Assembly (NCBI GenBank): GCA_029053015.1
Contig: JAIDHX010000050.1
Coordinates: 1 to 64,000, forward strand
DNA: 64,000 nt
Source: Lachnospiraceae bacterium
GTDB lineage: Bacteria; Bacillota; Clostridia; Lachnospirales; Lachnospiraceae
Direction: 5' to 3'
Under the pieces are notes generated by a model. It saw nothing but the letters and a program-made list of their open reading frames with translations. It made no database searches and had not been told where the DNA came from. The position numbers and the translations under genes were made by a program. Below, piece after piece: positions 58,697 to 64,000 of this stretch (positions are counted from its first letter, which is position 1; every line of letters begins with the position of its first letter).

Positions 58697-59215
58697 ATGC
58701 AGCAGGTAACGAAGAGCGGAAAGAAGAGAAAATGGCAGGCAGTCGAGCTGTTATACTTATCGTACTATAATGACTTGTATCGGTATGCATTGTCGCTGTT
58801 AAAAAATGCGGATGATGCAGAGGACGCTGTACAGAATACTTTTTTGTACGTTATGAGAGATTGGCATAACATATTAACCATGAAGGAGAGCCAAAAAAAG
58901 AATTACCTTTTTGCGGCGCTGCGCAATGCATCATTGGATATCCTCAGAAGAAGAAAACACGAGGTATCGCTTGAGGAGCTTGCGCTGCAGGAAAAGGCGA
59001 CGTGCCATATGACACGGGAAAGGCAGGAAGTATTAGAAGCGTTAAGGGGGCTTGCCAGATGGCACAGGGACACGCTGATTGAGGCATATGTCTTGGAGCG
59101 CACCAGCGGCGAAATAGCCGAAAGGCTGGGCATGAAGAAGAATGCCATAGAAAAGCGTATAGACAGGGCAAAGGCTGCGATTCGTGGCTGGTACCGCACA
59201 GGAATATATTGGTAA
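58697..59215 (+). CDS. ECF-type RNA polymerase sigma factor
   Basis: A 172-residue sigma factor. Region 2 is LYLSYYNDLYRYALSLLKNADDAEDAVQNTFLYVMRDW, and region 4 is RGLARWHRDTLIEAYVLERTSGEIAERLGMKKNAIEKRIDRAKAAI. No zinc or anti-sigma gene follows; a terminator is at 59222. The genes after it (secreted small protein, lipoprotein) could be targets but nothing proves this. GGGGGA precedes the start. Confidence 0.9.
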   Translation: MQQVTKSGKKRKWQAVELLYLSYYNDLYRYALSLLKNADDAEDAVQNTFLYVMRDWHNILTMKESQKKNYLFAALRNASLDILRRRKHEVSLEELALQEKATCHMTRERQEVLEALRGLARWHRDTLIEAYVLERTSGEIAERLGMKKNAIEKRIDRAKAAIRGWYRTGIYW

Positions 59216-59221
59216 ATGTGA

Positions 59222-59260
59222 CAAAGGATAGGGAAACGGAACGGTTTCACTGTCCTTTTT
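59222..59260 (+). terminator. Intrinsic terminator after the sigma factor gene
   Basis: AAGGA-tag-GGAAAC pairs with GTTTC-act-GTCCTT around a GGAACG loop, followed by five T. Confidence 0.75.
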
Positions 59261-59425
59261 GCGTGGTTTTTGGGGGAATAAACGCGCTTTTACGGCGTTT
59301 TTATGCAGGGAGTTATTTTCATGCAGTTTGAGGTAACTTCTCTGAGGCTGAGAGGAAAGGAGGGTAGTGGCTGTTCGTTGTATTGTTTTAAGTTGTGAAT
59401 AAACTAAAATCAGGAGGAAAACAAA

Positions 59426-59740
59426 ATGAGTATTGTAAAAAGAGCAATTGTTTTAGTAGCAGCAGTTTGTATGCTGGTGGGAAGTCCGGCGATGAAGGTG
59501 TCGGCGGCGTGCGACCATAAGGACACAGGGAGAGACCTTCAGTGGACAGGTCAGTATAGGTATTCGTCTTATACGCATACAGTGATTCGGGGGTATTATA
59601 CGAATGGGACACCCATTACCGTACAATGTCATGTGAATGTAACGAAAAAAATTTATTTGTGCTACTGTACAGAATGTGGGGAGTATGTAACTACAACAGA
59701 TCTGCCGTATCAAGAAGCCCATAGCATAGTACATAATTAG
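59426..59740 (+). CDS. Small secreted Cys/His-containing protein
   Basis: A 104-residue protein with a signal peptide (MSIVKRAIVLVAAVCMLVGS, cut near VSAAC). The mature part of about 75 residues has CDHKD near its start and LCYCTECGEYV near its end, a possible metal-binding or disulfide pair, with many Tyr and Thr. No family recognised. A perfect AGGAGG precedes the start. The region 59261-59425 upstream holds only A/T-rich sequence with a GAGGTAACTT motif that could be an ECF promoter. Confidence 0.7.
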   Translation: MSIVKRAIVLVAAVCMLVGSPAMKVSAACDHKDTGRDLQWTGQYRYSSYTHTVIRGYYTNGTPITVQCHVNVTKKIYLCYCTECGEYVTTTDLPYQEAHSIVHN

Positions 59741-59755
59741 TAAATAACGGCCATA

Positions 59756-59779
59756 GCCCTCCGCCTATGGGCGGAGGGC
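59756..59779 (+). terminator. Strong hairpin between the small secreted protein and the lipoprotein
   Basis: A 10-bp perfect GC-rich stem, GCCCTCCGCC (59756-59765) with GGCGGAGGGC (59770-59779). No T-run follows, so it may shape relative mRNA levels rather than fully end transcription. Confidence 0.65.
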
Positions 59780-59801
59780 AAAATAAAGTAGGAGAACGTC
59801 G

Positions 59802-61742
59802 ATGAAAGAAAAAATAAAGTTTTTAATACTTGCGGTTATAGTATGCTGCCTGTCCGGCTGCGGGGCAAAAGAAAAATACGACTTACAGGTAGAATACAAT
59901 GCGCTTGTATTTGCGGACGTGACAGATTATATTTTGGGGCAGCAGTATTATCAGGGGAAAGAAATTCTGCTGGCAGGAACAAAAGAGGGAGATGTGCGGC
60001 TTTTGTGGGATGGTAAGAAAGAGGAAATCCTGATGCGGAACATGCCGGAAAGCCTGCTGAACATAGAGACAAGGTGGTGGTTGGACAGCAAGGGGAACCC
60101 CTATGTGCTCTACCGCGATACCGTATATCTGTTAAGTCGGGAGGGAGAGGTTCTGCTTGAGGCGCAGGCGGACGGAGCTGTGACGGGCATCTGTGAGAGT
60201 GCTTCTGGGGAAATCATACTGAGAATAAATGATACCGACAAATTTGTGAACGGATTGGCGGTTTTTGACACAGAGATGGGGACAATCGGGAAAATCCACT
60301 GGCTGAAAGATATAGCCTACTGCATTGCAAAGGGATATGCAAAGGATGTCCTGATTCTGGATGCGAAAGGCCTTTACGACTACGGGCTTTCGGACGGCAG
60401 CAGACAGTATTACATGGAGTGGAACGGTACGGTGTATGACCCCCAAAGCGGAGCAGAGGATATCAAATTTGTTTCAGACAACCAGATAGAGATTTATGCG
60501 GGGAGAGACATGGCGGTAACGCTCTCCAAAATCAATCCGGAGGAATCGGGAAAGACCATTCTGACCTATAAAACAACCGGCATTTCCAGCGAGATAAAAG
60601 AACTGATAGTCCGTTTTAATAAGGAAAATCCGGACTATTACATTGTGATAGAGGAATGTCCTGATAGTCAGGACTTGGATACCTTTAGGGAGAAAGTTGA
60701 GATTGAGATTGCGGCAGGGCATGGACCGGACATCATTGATGCTGTGTCAGTGCGCAGTCCATACGCTTTGATAGAAAAAGGTGTTATCGAGGAACTGACG
60801 CCGTATATTGAAGAATCAGGAATAGACAGAGAAGCCTATTTTCCAACTGCTTTTCAGGGATTTGAAATAGAAGAAGGCGTATATGGCATTGGTGTTGGGA
60901 TGAATATATTTTCATGGTGCGCTGACAGCAGTGTTTTTTCCGGAGAAGGGGATTTTAGCTTGGAAAACATGTTAGATATTCTGGAAGGACTGGAAGAGGA
61001 TAAAATTTTCAGGAATGGAAGGGATTCTGCTGCTCTTGTCTACGATTGGCTTTATCCGTCTGAAACTTTATACGGTATGGTGGACTGGCAGGCGGGAACC
61101 TGTGATTTTTCGGGGGATACTTTCCATAGGATACTGGAACTTGCTGCGAGGTATGGCGACGGGGAAGGAAAGGGAGCAGACGGATACATTATGAACAGGG
61201 TAGATATATACAGTTATAAGTTTTATGCAGGATATGATAATAGCATAAAGAATAGCGGGCGGGTGCTGACAGGGATTTCAGGAGAAGAAAAGGGAGTCCA
61301 TATGCTGGGTGTGAGGACTTTTGCTATCAATGCGGCCTCCGAAAATAAGGAAGGTGCATGGCAGTTTCTATCCTATTTGCTGCAGGAAGAGGTACAGGAA
61401 GAATTGGGAACCAAAGATATGTGTTTCTATTTTCCGGTAAACAGACAGGCGTTCGATGAGGCAGGAAATTATTGGCTTACACAACACATCGGTCATGTGA
61501 TGCAGATGGCAGAAGCACCTGAATGGGATATTGAAACAGAATGGTTTACCGAAGCCCAGCTTGAAGATTTAAACGCCCTCTTTGCCAAAGCTGTCTTTTT
61601 CCCATGGCGGACACAGGAGATTCTTTCCATCATAGAAGAGGAAACGGCGTTGTATTTTGACGGTAGCAAAGGGATGGATGAGACGATAGACGTCATTCAA
61701 AACCGTGTGCAGCTATATCTTGACGAACGGGCAGGGCGTTAA
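59802..61742 (+). CDS. Lipoprotein with beta-rich N-terminal domain and ABC solute-binding domain
   Basis: A 646-residue protein. The lipobox CCLSGC puts the lipid on Cys20. About residues 35-250 form repeating beta blades (DVRLLWDGKKEEILMRNMPE, NPYVLYRDTVYLL, GEIILRINDTDKFVNGLAVFD), probably a propeller. About 255-640 are a family 1 extracellular solute-binding fold (ISSEIKELIVRFNKENPDYYIVIEE, HGPDIIDAV, TFAINAASENKEGAWQFLSYLL). No permease or ATPase gene is nearby, so it may act as a sensor or surface protein rather than a transporter part. GTAGGAG precedes the ATG. Confidence 0.82.
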   Translation: MKEKIKFLILAVIVCCLSGCGAKEKYDLQVEYNALVFADVTDYILGQQYYQGKEILLAGTKEGDVRLLWDGKKEEILMRNMPESLLNIETRWWLDSKGNPYVLYRDTVYLLSREGEVLLEAQADGAVTGICESASGEIILRINDTDKFVNGLAVFDTEMGTIGKIHWLKDIAYCIAKGYAKDVLILDAKGLYDYGLSDGSRQYYMEWNGTVYDPQSGAEDIKFVSDNQIEIYAGRDMAVTLSKINPEESGKTILTYKTTGISSEIKELIVRFNKENPDYYIVIEECPDSQDLDTFREKVEIEIAAGHGPDIIDAVSVRSPYALIEKGVIEELTPYIEESGIDREAYFPTAFQGFEIEEGVYGIGVGMNIFSWCADSSVFSGEGDFSLENMLDILEGLEEDKIFRNGRDSAALVYDWLYPSETLYGMVDWQAGTCDFSGDTFHRILELAARYGDGEGKGADGYIMNRVDIYSYKFYAGYDNSIKNSGRVLTGISGEEKGVHMLGVRTFAINAASENKEGAWQFLSYLLQEEVQEELGTKDMCFYFPVNRQAFDEAGNYWLTQHIGHVMQMAEAPEWDIETEWFTEAQLEDLNALFAKAVFFPWRTQEILSIIEEETALYFDGSKGMDETIDVIQNRVQLYLDERAGR

Positions 61743-61775
61743 ACCCTGCCTGTCCGTTTGGAAATGTGAAGCGGA

Positions 61776-62543
61776 TTATTTGTATTTTGCGGCGACAACG
61801 TACACAGGGATAAAAAGCCCGCCGAGCGTAATGCCGAGTGTAACATAAAGAAAAACCATATTGCCTGCCAGTCCTGATATAAATGGAAAGGCAATCAGGC
61901 AGAGTAAAGGATAAAGAACCAAAAGACCAAGCGACCACAAACGAGCGATACGGACAATGTACGGCCAGTTGCTGTTGTTCAGGGAAACGCCGGTGAGGTG
62001 CATTCGCACAGGTCCCTGCGTATAGTAGGAAATTTGATTGTTGTCATAATACGACGGCAGCTTTTCTTTGACAAACAGGCAGAAAAAGATGCCGAACACA
62101 GCGCTGAGAATTTCGATTGTCAGCAAATGTGTCAAAAATAGTTCCATGGAGTATTCCCAAAGGAAATAAAGAAGGATCTCAATGCAGGAAACCGTAATAC
62201 AGCAGGCATAGGCAGCGCCCCAGCGCCGTTTGCTCTTTGTGTTTGCGGTGAGTTCTGCCTCGGACATGCTGATGGTCTTCTTTACCAAAGCTTCTGTCTG
62301 TACGGCGGTCATGGTTTCGGCAGTCATGCGGCGGCATTCCAGCAGCTCCGTCACAGTGACGTCAAGGATGTCCGCCAACGGAACAAGCAGCGTAATATCC
62401 GGCATGCTCAGCCCCGTTTCCCACTTGCTGACAGCTTTGTCAGATATGAGCAGTTTTGCGGCAAGCTCTTTCTGTTTCAGGCCTTTCTCTTTCCTAAGCT
62501 CTGCAACAAAGAGACCAAATTCCTTTTTATCAATTTCAAACAT
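61776..62543 (-). CDS. XRE-family HTH membrane protein
   Basis: A 255-residue protein. Residues 8-65 form an HTH (FVAELRKEKGLKQKELAAKLLISDKAVSKWETGLSMPDI). After a linker of about 45 residues come four or five helices (YACCITVSCIEILLYFLWEYS, LLTIEILSAVFGIFFCLFV, LLVLYPLLCLIAFPFISGLAG, VTLGITLGGLFIPVYVVAA). Architecture resembles the protein at 10810 but without the beta repeats. The start has AGGAG 9 bases upstream. Next to the repeat elements D and E. Confidence 0.88.
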   Translation of the reverse strand: MFEIDKKEFGLFVAELRKEKGLKQKELAAKLLISDKAVSKWETGLSMPDITLLVPLADILDVTVTELLECRRMTAETMTAVQTEALVKKTISMSEAELTANTKSKRRWGAAYACCITVSCIEILLYFLWEYSMELFLTHLLTIEILSAVFGIFFCLFVKEKLPSYYDNNQISYYTQGPVRMHLTGVSLNNSNWPYIVRIARLWSLGLLVLYPLLCLIAFPFISGLAGNMVFLYVTLGITLGGLFIPVYVVAAKYK

Positions 62544-62581
62544 GGTGTCACGCTCCTTTTCTCTTCTTTTCTGTTAGACAT

Positions 62582-62786
62582 AGGTAATTGCGAAATTTAG
62601 AAACTGTGCTGTTGTCATTGTGCGCATGGTATATTCCAACGCAGACTCGCTCTCGCTCCGAGCTTACCGTAGCGGTACTAAGCTCGAAAATACCTCGCTA
62701 AGTGCCGACGGTAAGCAAGGGTCTGCTTATGGAATATACCATGTGCACAATTCGAAAACGACAAAGGTGAGTTTCACAAATGTCTA
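62582..62786 (+). repeat. Nested palindromic element D
   Basis: Terminal inverted repeats AGGTAATTGCGAAA (62582-62595) and TTTCACAAATGTCTA (62772-62786). The outer stem pairs 62617-62637 with 62731-62751 (21 bp, one G-T). Inside are GCAGAC/GTCTGC, the box CGCTCTCGCTC, and an inner stem GCTTACCGT (62662-62670) with ACGGTAAGC (62708-62716). The core 62671-62707 has stem GGTACT/AGTGCC around the loop AAGCTCGAAAATACCTCGCTA minus its last base. Flanks match copy A. Confidence 0.87.
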
Positions 62787-62798
62787 CTTGTTAGACGA

Positions 62799-62924
62799 TT
62801 GCAAAACATTTTGTCGTAAACAGGGGCTGGACAATATAGACAAAATAAGGGCGACTTGCCACTGCTTCGGAGCCCGTTTTTGTCTATATTGTCCAGTCCC
62901 GTCACGATAGCAGATATTTTGCAA
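62799..62924 (+). repeat. Palindromic element E, possibly related
   Basis: Terminal repeats TTGCAAAA (62799-62806) and TTTTGCAA (62917-62924). A 19-bp perfect outer stem (62827-62845 with 62878-62896) encloses GGGC (62849-62852) and GCCC (62872-62875) with a 19-base loop, 62853-62871. The core differs from A-D, but its left flank TTAGACGATTGCAAAA resembles that of D (TTAGAC...ATTGCGAAA). Confidence 0.75.
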
Positions 62925-63006
62925 CTCCTTATGTACTTATTGTAGCGAAAAGGAAAAAATCTGACAACCGATAGACAGTAGAGTGGTGATTTAGATGGAC
63001 GCAACC

Positions 63007-63870
63007 CTACATTTTTGCAGAATGGGACCGCGTCTCTACTCTTTGATTCCACTTGGCAAGAAGCAGTGCGCTGGCAATGCCGAAGCCCATGCAGCCTCCG
63101 TTGGTGAAAAATCCGTATCCGGAAGAGGTAAGGCTATCGAGAGGAACAATGAGAATGGTGGCGGCAATTACAATGCCGATGATTGCGTGGAACGCTGTGG
63201 CATGATGGTGTTCAAACAGGAAGCCTATGGCTTTGGAGAGAAGGAAAACCGTGAGCAGGGCGCCAAGACCTGCGGGCAGCAGCACACTCAGGTCAAGTCT
63301 TCCGATGCCGTCCACAAAGGGCGTGTACAGACCAAGGGGCATAAGCAGTGTGGAAAAGCTCATGCCCGGCGCAATTACACTGAGCGCAAGGCAAAAGCCG
63401 CAGAAAAAGTACCAGAAGAAGCCGGGCGTAACTTTGACAGTCAGGGCGTTTAACGCGCAGAGCAGCACGACGGTCACGGTCATGGAAATGAAAAGGGCGG
63501 CATGGGCATTTTTGGATGTGCCCTTGCTCTCTGCTTCCCTGAAAAGAGAGGGAAGCGTTCCGATAATCAGTCCGGCGAACAGGCAGACGGATTGGGAAGG
63601 GTACTTTATCAGGAAAAAGGATAAAAGCCTTGCAATTCCCAAAAAACCTGCCATAGCGCCAATGACAACGGGAAACAGCTTTGGAACATGGGTTTTAAAA
63701 TGACGGAACGGGTTCGACAAAAGCTCCATCACAGGCTTGTAGATGCCAAAAACAACGCACAGCACACCGCCGGATATGCCGGGCAGAACTGCGCCCAGTC
63801 CAATCAGTATGCCCTGTACAAAGCGGAGTAAGTGGATAAAAAGAGAATTGTTTTCTTGTTTTTTCTGCAT
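63007..63870 (-). CDS. DUF368 membrane protein, polyprenyl-phosphate transporter-like
   Basis: A 287-residue protein with about nine membrane helices. The GAVLPGISGGVLCVVFGIY and FCLALSVIAPGMSFSTLLMPLGLY repeats are the two PG-x-S hallmarks of DUF368. Work on this family (PopT) indicates that it recycles undecaprenyl phosphate to the cytoplasmic face for cell wall synthesis. That role is taken from the family, not from this sequence. The start at 63870 follows AAGGAA; an ATG 6 codons upstream is less likely. Confidence 0.88.
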   Translation of the reverse strand: MQKKQENNSLFIHLLRFVQGILIGLGAVLPGISGGVLCVVFGIYKPVMELLSNPFRHFKTHVPKLFPVVIGAMAGFLGIARLLSFFLIKYPSQSVCLFAGLIIGTLPSLFREAESKGTSKNAHAALFISMTVTVVLLCALNALTVKVTPGFFWYFFCGFCLALSVIAPGMSFSTLLMPLGLYTPFVDGIGRLDLSVLLPAGLGALLTVFLLSKAIGFLFEHHHATAFHAIIGIVIAATILIVPLDSLTSSGYGFFTNGGCMGFGIASALLLAKWNQRVETRSHSAKM

Positions 63871-64000
63871 ATGATTCCTTCTTTCCATGCTGTGTGCCGT
63901 TTTGCCTCATTAAGAGTTTGACACCAAAGCAGCGGGAATATTTGCTATAAGAAAGTATATTAAAATAGTCGGTAAGTCATGCATATAGCTGTCTGCAAGG
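63871..64000. other. Intergenic end of window, no gene seen
   Basis: This stretch holds the region upstream of the DUF368 gene on the minus strand. It is AT-rich and contains no recognisable complete promoter or repeat. Whatever gene lies to the right is outside the window. Confidence 0.5.

Noticed and set aside
62995..63453. Plus-strand frame opposite the DUF368 gene
   Set aside because: The minus-strand protein has clear family motifs and membrane helices; the plus-strand product is low-complexity.

Overview
The window looks like a chromosomal segment of a spore-forming member of the Lachnospiraceae (Clostridia). Supporting this are Gram-positive style Shine-Dalgarno sites, spoVT and spoVG, the glgC-glgD-spoVG order, a DnaD/DnaI-type helicase loader pair, a T-box in front of ileS, ECF-type S components without a local energizing module, and several protein families typical of that group. 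No rRNA, tRNA, prophage, insertion sequence or CRISPR array was seen.

Layout. 1-6290: the F1Fo ATP synthase operon atpBEFHAGDC (atpB cut by the window edge); subunit c carries the residues of a sodium-binding ring. 6370-14104: a small conserved protein, a methyltransferase, a large membrane-anchored propeller-like protein with a degenerate C39-like tail, then a set of HTH-membrane regulator, M48 protease and DUF4097 beta-repeat protein. 14101-20583 (minus strand): queT with a structured leader, bioY with a BirA-type operator, prs, the dnaD/dnaI-like pair, and murC. 20833-23516: glgC, glgD, spoVG. 24239-30893: cytidine deaminase-like protein, pth, mfd, a split ThrE exporter and an Uma2-type nuclease. 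31110-31950: a 34-residue ORF and a Hol_Tox-type small hydrophobic toxin locus. 32007-39908: XRE regulator, sugar kinase, chemoreceptor, DEAD-box helicase behind a promoter-terminator leader, spoVT, nicotinate phosphoribosyltransferase. 40038-47434: diguanylate cyclase, secreted and SH3-like proteins, SCP2 protein, DUF2339 membrane protein, EAL phosphodiesterase. 47431-53558: T-box-ileS and glycogen phosphorylase. 53623-63870: CapA-like lipoprotein, two DUF4230 proteins, an aconitase-family hydratase, a sigma factor, a small secreted protein, a propeller/solute-binding lipoprotein, an XRE membrane protein and a DUF368 lipid carrier transporter.

The most unusual signal is a dispersed family of nested palindromes in intergenic DNA (12961-13186, 23600-23760, 23961-24130 inverted, 62582-62786, with a possible relative at 62799-62924). 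Each has a long outer stem, a second inner stem that differs between copies but stays paired, and two conserved boxes: one near GCTCTCGCTC and a loop near GCTCGAAAGAACCTCGC. Changing stems around unchanging loops suggests an element that works as a folded single strand, either an RNA or a single-stranded DNA substrate of a mobile system. I do not recognise it as a named family.
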